Assembly (NCBI RefSeq): GCF_007991615.1
Contig: NZ_BJYR01000002.1
Coordinates: 1-64,000, forward strand
Direction: 5' to 3'
Length of the DNA stretch: 64,000 nt
Origin: Novosphingobium sediminis
GTDB lineage: Bacteria; Pseudomonadota; Alphaproteobacteria; Sphingomonadales; Sphingomonadaceae
The notes below the pieces were generated by a model. That model was given only the letters and a program-made list of their open reading frames with translations. It made no database searches and had not been told where the DNA came from. Numbering within the stretch: position 1 is the first letter of the stretch; each line of letters starts with the position of its first letter. This document shows positions 19,626-27,615 of the stretch, one piece after another. The position numbers and the translations under genes are program-made.

Positions 19626-20429
19626 TCAGCGTTCAGCGGCTTTAACTCGCTGCCACAGTGCTTCCTGCTCCTCGAGCGATAGCCCGGGGAATTTGTCGCC
19701 CGCCAGCACTTCCATTCCGCGGAACCGCCGCTCGAATTTCGCATTACCGTGGCGCAGGGCATCCTCGGGTGCAACGCCATAGCGCCGCACCAGATTGACC
19801 GCGGCGAAGAGCAGGTCGCCCGCCTCATCCAGTCTTTCAGCCTCAGTCCTTGCGGCGGCAAGTTCATCCAGTTCCTCAACAACCTTCGCGCGCGGGCCTG
19901 CGGTATCCGGCCAATCGAACCCGACCCGCGCCGCACGCTTCTGCAGCTTTTCCGCGCGCATCAGCGCCGGCAGCGCCAACGCCACGCCATCCAGCGCGCT
20001 CTTGGCGCCCTTGGCCGCCCGTTCGGCTGCTTTCTGAGCCTCCCAGCGCACTTCGCGTGATTGGCCCTGATCGGCAGCATCGCCGAAGATGTGGGGATGC
20101 CGCTCGGTCATCTTGTCCGAGATCGCGTGGGCCACGGCATCAAAGTTGAACTCGCCAAGCTCCTCGGCCATCCGCGCATGGAACACGACCTGGAGGAGCA
20201 GATCGCCGAGTTCCTCGCGCAGGGCCGGCAGGTCTTCGCGCTCTATCGCGTCGGCAACTTCGTAGGCTTCCTCGATCGTGTACGGCGCGATGGTCGCGAA
20301 TGTCTGCGCGACATCCCATTCGCAGCCGGTCGCCGGATCACGCAACCGCGCCATGATCGCCAGCAGCCGCGCAATGCCCGGGGCACCGGACGCTTCGATC
20401 GCGGGGGAGACCTCCGGAGACATGCTCAT
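19626..20429 (-). CDS. mazG: Nucleoside triphosphate pyrophosphohydrolase MazG
   Basis: A 267-residue house-cleaning enzyme that hydrolyses nucleoside triphosphates to monophosphates and pyrophosphate. It has the two tandem MazG domains of the full-length proteobacterial form. The first contains CEWDVAQTF, the EEAYEV and EELGDLLLQVVFHARMAEE metal-binding helices, and the second has RTEAERLDEAGDLLFAAVNLVR. Either ATG at 20429 or 20423 could be used. An AT-rich stretch upstream (20440-20472) probably carries its promoter. It converges on hflX. Confidence 0.95.
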   Translation of the reverse strand: MSMSPEVSPAIEASGAPGIARLLAIMARLRDPATGCEWDVAQTFATIAPYTIEEAYEVADAIEREDLPALREELGDLLLQVVFHARMAEELGEFNFDAVAHAISDKMTERHPHIFGDAADQGQSREVRWEAQKAAERAAKGAKSALDGVALALPALMRAEKLQKRAARVGFDWPDTAGPRAKVVEELDELAAARTEAERLDEAGDLLFAAVNLVRRYGVAPEDALRHGNAKFERRFRGMEVLAGDKFPGLSLEEQEALWQRVKAAER

Positions 20430-20439
20430 ACTGGCCGAT

Positions 20440-20472
20440 CCTTGAGTTCGATAATATTTATTATGTTAAATA
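20440..20472 (-). promoter_or_regulatory. AT-rich probable promoter region of mazG
   Basis: In a GC-rich window this short stretch is strikingly AT-rich (ATAATATTTATTATGTTAAA). It lies 11-43 bases before the mazG start, between mazG and the small membrane-protein gene. That position fits a -10 region. No convincing -35 hexamer at the right distance could be fixed. Confidence 0.35.
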
Positions 20473-20484
20473 CGGTATGGGCCT

Positions 20485-20655
20485 TCAGCGCCGATACCCG
20501 GCAAAGGCGAGCGCTGCAGCGAGGATGATCGCCACCCAGGCCCCGGCCATCATCAAGCCGGAAGAAAGCTTCAAACCCCGCAGCCTGCCGTTCGCGAGCA
20601 CAAGAACGAGCGCCATCACGATACCAATAACAGCGACAACCTTGTCCGGCGTCAC
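20485..20655 (-). CDS. Small two-helix membrane protein, GTG start
   Basis: A 56-residue protein not reached by an ATG-led frame. GTG at 20655 overlaps the stop codon of the upstream MBL-fold gene in GTGA, the same coupling used elsewhere in the window, and the frame runs to TGA at 20485. Two hydrophobic helices (VVAVIGIVMALVLVLA and MMAGAWVAIILAAALAFAG) flank a short basic loop (NGRLRGLKLSS), which predicts a helical hairpin in the inner membrane with the loop in the cytoplasm. It closes the metG-tatD-MBL transcript. The family is unknown to me; conservation in related genomes would decide whether it is real. Confidence 0.65.
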   Translation of the reverse strand: MTPDKVVAVIGIVMALVLVLANGRLRGLKLSSGLMMAGAWVAIILAAALAFAGYRR

Positions 20656-21419
20656 AGCGCGATCTCCAGCCCGTCATAGCCCGGCTCGACATGCGCCGGC
20701 GTCTCGTCGCACAGTGTCCGGTAGTCCATGCTCTTGTCGAGATGCGTGAGAACTGCTCGGCCCGCACGGCAAGCCTCGATCAGTTCAAGCGACATCGCAA
20801 GATGCGCATGGGTTGGATGCGGCTGCCGCCGCAAGGCATCGACGACGAGCACATCGACCCGGGCGAACAGCGCAACCATTTCGCCAGTTATTGCACTGAA
20901 GTCCGTCGCGTAACCGATTGACTTACCGCCCTGATCGAAACGGAAAGCCGTCGTCTGAGCAGGCCCATGCGGCATCTGGCAATGCGACACACCAATGCCG
21001 GCCACCATGCGCACGCGGTCCAGATTGTCGAGATTACAGATCGTCGGATAACCGTGCTGCCCGGCGAAAACATACCCGAACCGTTGCCGCAACCGCCGCA
21101 CCGTCTCGTCGGCCGCATAGCCCGGAATCGGTGCGCCGCGGCCCATGCGCAGCGGTCTCAGGTCATCAATGCCGTGGGTGTGATCGGCATGGTCGTGGGT
21201 CCACACCACTCCATCGATGCGACCGATGCCAGTCGCGAGCAACTGGTGCCTGAGGTCCGTCGGCGTATCCACAAGAATGCGTCCGCCGTCACCGCCTTCA
21301 ACCATGATCGCCACCCGCGTACGCCGGTTGCGCGGCTCGTCCGGATCGCATTCGCCCCAGTCATTGCCGATGCGCGGCACGCCGGTCGACGTGCCCGACC
21401 CGAGGACGATCAGTTTCAT
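20652..21419 (-). CDS. MBL-fold metallohydrolase (PhnP-like)
   Basis: A 255-residue metallo-beta-lactamase-fold phosphodiesterase-like hydrolase. The metal motif HDHADH (His75, His77, Asp79, His80) is complete, preceded by the LGSGTSTGVPRIG strand-loop typical of PhnP and RNase Z relatives. Later ligands lie in MPHG, ATDFS and THLDKSMD. PhnP proper acts on cyclic ribose phosphates in phosphonate breakdown, but no phn genes are nearby; its place after metG and tatD is widely conserved in alphaproteobacteria and points to housekeeping nucleotide or RNA metabolism. The ATG at 21419 overlaps the tatD stop by four bases. Confidence 0.88.
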   Translation of the reverse strand: MKLIVLGSGTSTGVPRIGNDWGECDPDEPRNRRTRVAIMVEGGDGGRILVDTPTDLRHQLLATGIGRIDGVVWTHDHADHTHGIDDLRPLRMGRGAPIPGYAADETVRRLRQRFGYVFAGQHGYPTICNLDNLDRVRMVAGIGVSHCQMPHGPAQTTAFRFDQGGKSIGYATDFSAITGEMVALFARVDVLVVDALRRQPHPTHAHLAMSLELIEACRAGRAVLTHLDKSMDYRTLCDETPAHVEPGYDGLEIAL

Positions 21420-22192
21420 GCCCGTGCCTTGGCGAACAGGCGGAAGAAGTTGGCGCCGGTCTGTTCGGCTACTGCCTCCGCCGTTGTGCCGCGCAGGTTC
21501 GCGACAAAGGCGCAGGTATCCGAAACGAACGCAGGCTCGCAAACCTTGCCGCGATGCGGAACCGGCGCGAGGAACGGCGCATCGGTTTCGACCAGCAGGC
21601 GGTCGTCAGGCACTTCGGCAGCAAAGGCCTGCAAGTCCTTGGCATTCTTGAAGGTCACGATACCAGAGATCGAGATCGTCAGCCCCAGATCGAGCACGGC
21701 CCGGCCAAACTCTGCACTGGCAGTGAAGCAGTGGATCAGCGCGGGGAATGCGCCCTTGGCCATTTCCTTGGTCAGGATCCGCAGCGTGTCATCCTCGGCA
21801 TCACGCGTGTGGATCACGATCGGCAGCCCTGTCTCGCGCGCCACGCCGATGTGGACGCGGAACAGGTCCTGCTGAACCTGCCGGTCCGAATGGTCGTAGT
21901 AGTAGTCGAGCCCCGTCTCGCCGATTGCGATCACCTTGGGATCAGCCGAAGCTGCCCGCAGCGCCTCGGCACCGAGATCGGCATGGGCATCTGCCTCATG
22001 TGGATGAATTCCGATGCTCGCCCAGACATCGATCTCGCGGTGCGCTGTCGCGACCACGGCGTCCCATTCGCTGCGCCGGGTCGAGATGTTGAGAAAGCCC
22101 TGCACCCCGCGCTCGCGTGCGCGCGCGAGCACCTCGGCCTGCGTCTCGATCAGGCCTTTGTAATTGAGGTGACAGTGCGAATCGATCAGCAT
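21416..22192 (-). CDS. tatD: TatD family metal-dependent hydrolase
   Basis: A 258-residue TIM-barrel hydrolase of the TatD family, which act as 3'-5' DNA/RNA exonucleases in DNA repair. The first metal motif SHCHL is at residues 5-9, with further ligands in GETGLDYYYD, HTRD, HCFT and ETDAPFL. The ATG at 22192 is used because it shares a TGATG junction with the metG stop codon, and an upstream extension would lie inside metG. It is encoded between metG and the MBL-fold gene. Proteobacterial TatD next to metG is the YcfH type, which is not involved in protein export. Confidence 0.92.
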   Translation of the reverse strand: MLIDSHCHLNYKGLIETQAEVLARARERGVQGFLNISTRRSEWDAVVATAHREIDVWASIGIHPHEADAHADLGAEALRAASADPKVIAIGETGLDYYYDHSDRQVQQDLFRVHIGVARETGLPIVIHTRDAEDDTLRILTKEMAKGAFPALIHCFTASAEFGRAVLDLGLTISISGIVTFKNAKDLQAFAAEVPDDRLLVETDAPFLAPVPHRGKVCEPAFVSDTCAFVANLRGTTAEAVAEQTGANFFRLFAKARA

Positions 22193-23754
22193 CAGCCGGC
22201 CTCGTCCTCGGTCAATTCGAGCCGTGGGAACGCCGGGGTCGGCGCTGAAAGCCGTTCGCCGGTGGCGACGCGGGCCAGGAACCAATCAGCCTTGGCCAGC
22301 GCTGTGATGCCTCGTTCGTCACCCGGAATTCCGAGCTGATCCAGTACTTTGTCCGCCGCAGTTGGCACGACCGGGCGGATTGCGATGGTGAGATCGCGGA
22401 TCGCCATGAACAGCGTCATCAGGACCGCGCGCATCCGTTCGGGATCGCTCTTTCGCAGCGCCCAAGGGGCTTGCTCGTCGACATACTGGTTGCAGGCAAA
22501 GACGGCGCGCATCCACCCGTCGATCCCCGCGGAGAAATTCAGCGCGGCAAACTCGCGTGGCAACTCGTCGTGGCAGGCCTCGAACACCGTGGCGAGAAGC
22601 TTGTCGTCCGCTTCGGCGCTAGCAAACTTTACCAGTTCGCCGTCCATGTTCTTGAAAATCATGGAAAGTGTACGTTGCACAAGATTGCCGTAGCTGTTGG
22701 CGAGCTCGGCATTGCATCGCGTCACGATGGCTTCGGGCGAATAGGAACCATCCTGCCCGAACACCACGTCGCGCATCAGGAAGTAGCGCAGAGTGTCGAC
22801 GCCAAAGCGTTCGGCGAGCGCCAGCGGATCCGTCACATTGCCGAGCGACTTCGATTCCTTCTGCCCACGATTGAGCAGGAAGCCGTGGCCGAAAACCTGC
22901 TTGGGAACGGCAAGGCCCGCGCTCATCAGGAAAGCGGGCCAGTAGATCGTGTGGAAGCGCACGATATCCTTGCCGATCAGGTGCAGATCAGCTGGCCAAT
23001 ACCTTGCATAATCACCTGATTCATGAGGAAAACCAAGGCCGGTGATATAGTTCGTCAGCGCATCGACCCACACGTACATGACGTGGTTGTCGCTGCCCGG
23101 AACCTTGACGCCCCAATCGAAACTGGTGCGCGAAACCGATAGATCGCGCAGGCCTTGGCTGACGAAGGCGATCATTTCATTGCGCCGGCTTTCCGGGCGG
23201 ATGAACTCGGCGTTCTCGCGGAACAGCGCCAGCAGCGGCTCCTGGTACTTCGACAGGCGGAAGAACCAGCTCTCCTCGACGGTCCACTCGACAGGCGTTC
23301 CCTGCGGCGAGAGCTTCTCGCCCCCTTCCCCGTCGATCAGTTCGCTCGCATCGTAGTACGCCTCGTCGCGAACCGAGTACCAGCCCTCGTAGCGGTCGAG
23401 ATAGAGGTCGCCATTCGCCTCCATCCGGCGCCACAATTCCTGCGTCGAAGCATGATGGCGCGGTTCGGTGGTGCGGATAAAGACATCATAATCGACATTC
23501 AGGGCATCAGCCATCGCAATGAAATGACTTGTCATTTCATCCGCGAGTTCAGCCGGGGTAATGCCAAGGTCGCGCGCCTTTTGCGCCATCTTCAGGCCAT
23601 GCTCGTCGGTGCCGGTCTGGAAGCGCACGTCGCGCCCCATCGCTTTCTGGAAGCGCGCAATGACGTCTGCCGCAATCGCCTCGTAGGCATGGCCGATATG
23701 CGGCTTGCCATTGGGATAGCTGATCGCGGTCGTGATATAATAGGGCTCGCCCAT
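22192..23754 (-). CDS. metG: Methionyl-tRNA synthetase
   Basis: A 520-residue class I synthetase that charges tRNA-Met. The HIGH-type motif is PHIGH at residues 18-22 after YYITTAISYPNGK. The second active-site motif reads KESKS rather than the usual KMSKS, followed by LGNVTDP. The C-terminal tRNA-binding dimerisation domain of long MetRS forms is absent, as in many alphaproteobacteria. The ATG at 23754 gives the normal N-terminus; the frame extends upstream only as non-homologous sequence. Downstream of holB by 49 bases, within the tmk-holB-metG-tatD run. Confidence 0.96.
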   Translation of the reverse strand: MGEPYYITTAISYPNGKPHIGHAYEAIAADVIARFQKAMGRDVRFQTGTDEHGLKMAQKARDLGITPAELADEMTSHFIAMADALNVDYDVFIRTTEPRHHASTQELWRRMEANGDLYLDRYEGWYSVRDEAYYDASELIDGEGGEKLSPQGTPVEWTVEESWFFRLSKYQEPLLALFRENAEFIRPESRRNEMIAFVSQGLRDLSVSRTSFDWGVKVPGSDNHVMYVWVDALTNYITGLGFPHESGDYARYWPADLHLIGKDIVRFHTIYWPAFLMSAGLAVPKQVFGHGFLLNRGQKESKSLGNVTDPLALAERFGVDTLRYFLMRDVVFGQDGSYSPEAIVTRCNAELANSYGNLVQRTLSMIFKNMDGELVKFASAEADDKLLATVFEACHDELPREFAALNFSAGIDGWMRAVFACNQYVDEQAPWALRKSDPERMRAVLMTLFMAIRDLTIAIRPVVPTAADKVLDQLGIPGDERGITALAKADWFLARVATGERLSAPTPAFPRLELTEDEAG

Positions 23755-23803
23755 GGGCTGCGACTGTCCTTGGCTTGAAATATGGTCTTCGGGAAGGCCT
23801 GCT

Positions 23804-24766
23804 TCAGGCCGCGTTCTCCCTAGTGCGCGCCACCGATGCCAGCAAGCCGCCGATTTCCAGAAGCAGCAGGGCCGGCTCGAAGTTGTAGATCGGAGCCTGC
23901 GCGGCGAGCGTAGCCAATGCGGCATGCGCTTCGACGATCCGCAGCCGCGTCATATCATCGCTGCGCGCCATGGCAGTCACCAGCACGCGGCGGGCCGCCT
24001 CGATCACCGCAAGCAGCCGTTCCCGGCTTGGTCGCTGGCCGAGTGCCGTCGAAAGCTCGCCCCGCAGCGCAAGATCAGGATCACCCTCGGCTACCAGGCG
24101 CGACATGATCTGCCAGACGCTGCCCAGTTCCATCTCGGCAAAGGCGAGTGCAGCACCGGGAGCGCCGCTACCCGCTGCGATCGCGGCTTCGAGCGCCGCA
24201 CCGCCAAGTTCAGGCGCAGCTTCCCTGAGCGCCCGTGCCAAATCGTCGGGCTCCAGCGGGTGGAACCGCAGCACCGTACAGCGCGAGCGGACTGTGGGCA
24301 GCAACCGGCCGATCTGATGCGTCACCAGCAGAAAGAATGTGCCTGCGGGTGGTTCCTCAAGGCTCTTGAGCAGCGCGTTGACCGCACCTTTCTCCAGATC
24401 GTCTGCTGCATCGATAATCACTGCGCGCCGCGATCCCAGCGTTGGCCGGGTCACGAGCCGCCGCTGCACGCCGCGGATCTGGTCGACGCTGATGTTGCGC
24501 TTGCGGGTGTATGCCTTGCCCTCATCGCGCTTCTTGGTTTCGTCATCGTTGCTCGGCAGCGGCTCAAGCAGGTGGATATCGGGATGCACTTCGGGCGCCG
24601 GCTGCGGCACGCCCGGTTCGGCGACCAGTTCTGCCGCCGCCGCGCGCGCAAAACTTGCCTTGCCGAGGCCTTCACGGCCCGCAAGAATCCAGCCGTGGTG
24701 CATGCGCTGGCCTGCTCGCGCCGCGCGCCACACGTTCCACGCCTCATCGTGGCCGATCAGGCGCAC
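23804..24766 (-). CDS. holB: DNA polymerase III delta-prime subunit
   Basis: A 320-residue clamp-loader subunit that helps load the beta clamp at replication forks. The AAA+ fold is recognisable: a P-loop-like LAGREGLGKASFAR near residues 29-42, the sensor-type SLEEPPAGTFFLLVTHQ segment and TVRSRC. The four zinc cysteines of gamma/tau-type subunits are not present. Translation starts at GTG 24766, ten bases inside the tmk gene, which couples the two. The tmk-holB pairing is the normal bacterial order. Confidence 0.93.
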   Translation of the reverse strand: MRLIGHDEAWNVWRAARAGQRMHHGWILAGREGLGKASFARAAAAELVAEPGVPQPAPEVHPDIHLLEPLPSNDDETKKRDEGKAYTRKRNISVDQIRGVQRRLVTRPTLGSRRAVIIDAADDLEKGAVNALLKSLEEPPAGTFFLLVTHQIGRLLPTVRSRCTVLRFHPLEPDDLARALREAAPELGGAALEAAIAAGSGAPGAALAFAEMELGSVWQIMSRLVAEGDPDLALRGELSTALGQRPSRERLLAVIEAARRVLVTAMARSDDMTRLRIVEAHAALATLAAQAPIYNFEPALLLLEIGGLLASVARTRENAA

Positions 24767-25383
24767 AAGCTGTCCACCGCTGCCATCACGCGCGCATGAA
24801 CCTCCTCGGGCGCGCCTTGTGCCGCGATCATGGCAAAGCGCTCTGGCTCCGCCTCGGCAAAGCGCTGGAACGCGGCGGCCACCCGTGCATGATAGTCCGC
24901 CGCGCGCCCGCCAATGCGGTCGAGTACGCCGGCATCACGCCTGGCCACGCGTGCGGCCGCTTCTTCGGGATCAAGCGTGAGCAGCACGGTGCAATCGGGC
25001 AGGAGCCCCTCGCTGCCGATCCCGTGCAGCGTCAGGATATCCGCGTCGCGTAGCCCGCTTCCGCCGCCCTGATAGGCGCGGCTGCTATCGAGATAACGGT
25101 CGCACACGACCCATGCACCGCGCGCGAGGGCCGGGCGGATCAGGGTCTCGACATGGTCCGCGCGTGCCGCAGCAAACAGCAGCGCTTCGGCGCGCGAGCC
25201 CCAGCCCGGTCCATCCGTTTGGAGCAACAGCGCCCGGATCGCCTCTGCGCCGGGTGTGCCGCCCGGCTCGCGCGTGGTGACTACTTCGAGGCCCCTTCCC
25301 CGCAGCGCTTCGGCAAGGAGGCGGCTCTGGGTCGATTTGCCGACCCCTTCCCCGCCCTCGAACACGATGAACCGGCCTGTCAT
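24757..25383 (-). CDS. tmk: Thymidylate kinase
   Basis: A 208-residue kinase that phosphorylates dTMP to dTDP for DNA synthesis. The P-loop GGEGVGKS lies at residues 10-17, the DRYLDSSRAYQGGG motif in the middle, and a lid-type Arg-rich segment (RVARRDAGVLDRIGGR) follows. The ATG 25383 is 7 bases after the D,D-carboxypeptidase stop, so it is co-transcribed with it. The longer upstream frame lies within the carboxypeptidase and is not coding. Confidence 0.96.
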   Translation of the reverse strand: MTGRFIVFEGGEGVGKSTQSRLLAEALRGRGLEVVTTREPGGTPGAEAIRALLLQTDGPGWGSRAEALLFAAARADHVETLIRPALARGAWVVCDRYLDSSRAYQGGGSGLRDADILTLHGIGSEGLLPDCTVLLTLDPEEAAARVARRDAGVLDRIGGRAADYHARVAAAFQRFAEAEPERFAMIAAQGAPEEVHARVMAAVDSLCA

Positions 25384-25390
25384 TGGCCGC

Positions 25391-26569
25391 TCATTGCCCC
25401 AGCATGGCCAGCAGGCCATTGCGCAGCCGCGCCAGTGAGCCTGCTTCCGGCACCGCCTCGGCAGCCACCAGCGGAAGCCGGGTTTCCCCCTCACCCGGCA
25501 CGCGCACGACAAGGCTGGCGACTTCATCGCCCTTGGCGATCGGCGCACGCAGCGGACCCTTGTAGCGCAGGCTCAGCGAATACTGCGCATGGGCGCCGCG
25601 CGGCAGCGTCAGCGCCAGCGGATGCGGCGCAACGAGGGCCACGCTCCGCGCTTCGCCGCCCTGAACTCTGGCCGTTCCGATCTTCGACCCAGCGGCGAAC
25701 AGCGGATGTTCCTCGAACGCGGCAAAGCCCCATTCCATGAAATCGCGCGATTCCTTCGCGCGCACCTTACCGTTGTCATAGCCGCCAACCACCATCATCA
25801 GCCGCCGCCCATTGCGGATCGCCGAACCGACCAGGCCGTAACCCGCCTCGTTGGTGAACCCCGTCTTCACACCGTCCGCGCCTACGACATGGCCGTAAAG
25901 CGGGTTATGGTTGGGCTGCTCGATGCCGCGGAACGCGAGTCGGTCGTGCCCATAGAACCGCGCGTAGAGAGCCGGATGCCGCGTTATAAGCGCGGTGCTG
26001 AGCGTCGCCAGATCAGCGGCGGAAACGTAGGTATTGCCCTCGTCCATCCAGCCATTGGCGGTGTTGTAGTGCGTGTCTTTCATGCCGAGCTTCTTGGCCT
26101 CGGCATTCATCATTTCGGTCCACGCGCCGACACTGCCCGCAGCGCCTTCCGCGAGGACGACGCAGCCATCGTTGGCGGAGACGGTGACGATGCCTTCGAG
26201 GAGCTCCGCCACCGAAGTGTCGCTGCCATCGGCAAGGAACATCGTGCTGCCCACGCGGTGCCACTTGCGGAAGGCTTCGTGGCTCATCGTGAAACGCTGG
26301 TCGAGCTTCAGCTTGCCTGCCTTGATGAGCTCGAAAGCGACATAGCTCGTCATGATCTTGGTGAGCGAAGCCGGCACGAATCGCCTATGCGACTGCCGTT
26401 CAAACAACACGCGGCCGCCATTGACATCGATCAGCAGCGCAATGGGCGCCGAGATCTGCGGTATCGCAGGTGCAGCGGTCTGGGCAGTCTCGGGCACAGG
26501 CGCCGCGGCGCGTACTGGCAGGGCTGCCAGCGCGGCGATCAGCAAAGCGGTCAGGGTCCTCGATGGCAA
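25391..26569 (-). CDS. D-alanyl-D-alanine carboxypeptidase (PBP5/6 family)
   Basis: A 392-residue serine penicillin-binding protein that trims the terminal D-Ala of peptidoglycan pentapeptides in the periplasm. A Sec signal peptide (MPSRTLTALLIAALAALPVRAAA) is followed by SLTK (Ser68 nucleophile, Lys71), SAN at 131-133 and KTG (VKTGFTNEAG). The C-terminal beta-domain (PBP5_C) is present. Unlike E. coli DacA no amphipathic membrane anchor is obvious at the very end, where the sequence is VPEAGSLARLRNGLLAMLGQ, although this last segment could serve as one. It sits between two other cell-wall genes and tmk. Confidence 0.94.
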   Translation of the reverse strand: MPSRTLTALLIAALAALPVRAAAPVPETAQTAAPAIPQISAPIALLIDVNGGRVLFERQSHRRFVPASLTKIMTSYVAFELIKAGKLKLDQRFTMSHEAFRKWHRVGSTMFLADGSDTSVAELLEGIVTVSANDGCVVLAEGAAGSVGAWTEMMNAEAKKLGMKDTHYNTANGWMDEGNTYVSAADLATLSTALITRHPALYARFYGHDRLAFRGIEQPNHNPLYGHVVGADGVKTGFTNEAGYGLVGSAIRNGRRLMMVVGGYDNGKVRAKESRDFMEWGFAAFEEHPLFAAGSKIGTARVQGGEARSVALVAPHPLALTLPRGAHAQYSLSLRYKGPLRAPIAKGDEVASLVVRVPGEGETRLPLVAAEAVPEAGSLARLRNGLLAMLGQ

Positions 26570-26613
26570 GCGCGGGTCCTCAGCTTATCGGGGGACCGCG
26601 CCGGGGCCGACGT

Positions 26614-27615
26614 TCAGTCGCGCACGATCCGGGCACCCGCATAGCCCGCAGCGCGGGCCTTCGCCAGTCCGCGGTCGGCCTCATCCCCCGCCGAAAACGG
26701 CCCGCTTCGTACGCGCCAAAGCGATCCGATTTGCACAAGCGATCCGCCAGCCTTGCGCGCGGCCGCTTCGGCATTGGAGCGCTGCGCAAAGGCGCCGATC
26801 TGGACGTAGTACCGGCCAGCAGCGGCGGTCGGCTTCGGGCGCTCTGCCGCAGGCGTAGCCGGTTTGGGTGGAGCCACGGCTTCCTGCTTTGGGGCGGGCT
26901 TCGAAATAGGCTTCGGCGCAGGCTTCTCTGCAGCGGGTGCAGGCTTCGCGGCGGGTTTGGCAGGAACTGTAGTCGGATTTGGAGTTGGGCTTGCCGCCAC
27001 TTCTGCCGGGTGGATCGATACCGGTAGTTCACCAACCGGCGGCTCCAGCCCGAGTTTGCGCCGCAACGCTGCGAGCAGGCCCTGCGGCGTATCCATACGC
27101 TGCGGCGCGGCTTGGCCCGTGCGCAGCAGCGCCCGCTCGGGTTCGGGCGGATTCACCCGGCGTACGCGCACCGGCGCAGAGGCATCGCCCGGCAGACCAA
27201 GCTGCGTCCACGCCATCGGCGAAAGCGCCACCAGCCCGTCTCCGCTCATCGGTCCGCGCCGGTCGATCCGCACGAGAATTGTGCGGCCGGTCGAAAGCGA
27301 GGTCACCTCGACATAGCTTGGCACCGGCAGAGTTCGGTGCGCACCGTTGATCCGCGCGGGGGCACCTTCCTCTACGCCCATTGCCACGGCCTTGCCGACG
27401 GCATCGTAATTCAGCGTGTCGGCGGGGGTATAGGTGACGCCGTCGACAACGAAGGGATCGCCCAGCGTCACCGGATAGTCGCCCGCCGGTCCTGACACCT
27501 CCGGCACGGCTAGCTTCCGCTCGCGCGCGGTTGCCGGGCTTGCCAAACCGGTACCAAGCGCAAGCACCATGGCCAGCGCCAGCACGCCATTGTTCCTGTT
27601 AACGGGCAATTTCAT
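26614..27615 (-). CDS. RlpA-like double-psi beta-barrel protein with SPOR domain
   Basis: A 333-residue envelope protein: signal peptide (residues 1-30), an RlpA-type double-psi beta-barrel (about 60-160), a long Pro/Ala/Lys-rich linker (about 205-265) and a C-terminal SPOR domain (RYYVQIGAFAQRSNAEAAARK) that binds denuded peptidoglycan at the septum. RlpA proteins cleave denuded glycan strands. The histidine of GAHRTLPVP is kept, but the usual VNDRGP reads IDRRGP, so the aspartate is displaced by one residue, and the SWYG/FHGR block is missing. Catalysis is therefore doubtful. It overlaps the upstream transglycosylase gene by 17 bases. The protein lacks a lipobox cysteine. Confidence 0.87.
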   Translation of the reverse strand: MKLPVNRNNGVLALAMVLALGTGLASPATARERKLAVPEVSGPAGDYPVTLGDPFVVDGVTYTPADTLNYDAVGKAVAMGVEEGAPARINGAHRTLPVPSYVEVTSLSTGRTILVRIDRRGPMSGDGLVALSPMAWTQLGLPGDASAPVRVRRVNPPEPERALLRTGQAAPQRMDTPQGLLAALRRKLGLEPPVGELPVSIHPAEVAASPTPNPTTVPAKPAAKPAPAAEKPAPKPISKPAPKQEAVAPPKPATPAAERPKPTAAAGRYYVQIGAFAQRSNAEAAARKAGGSLVQIGSLWRVRSGPFSAGDEADRGLAKARAAGYAGARIVRD

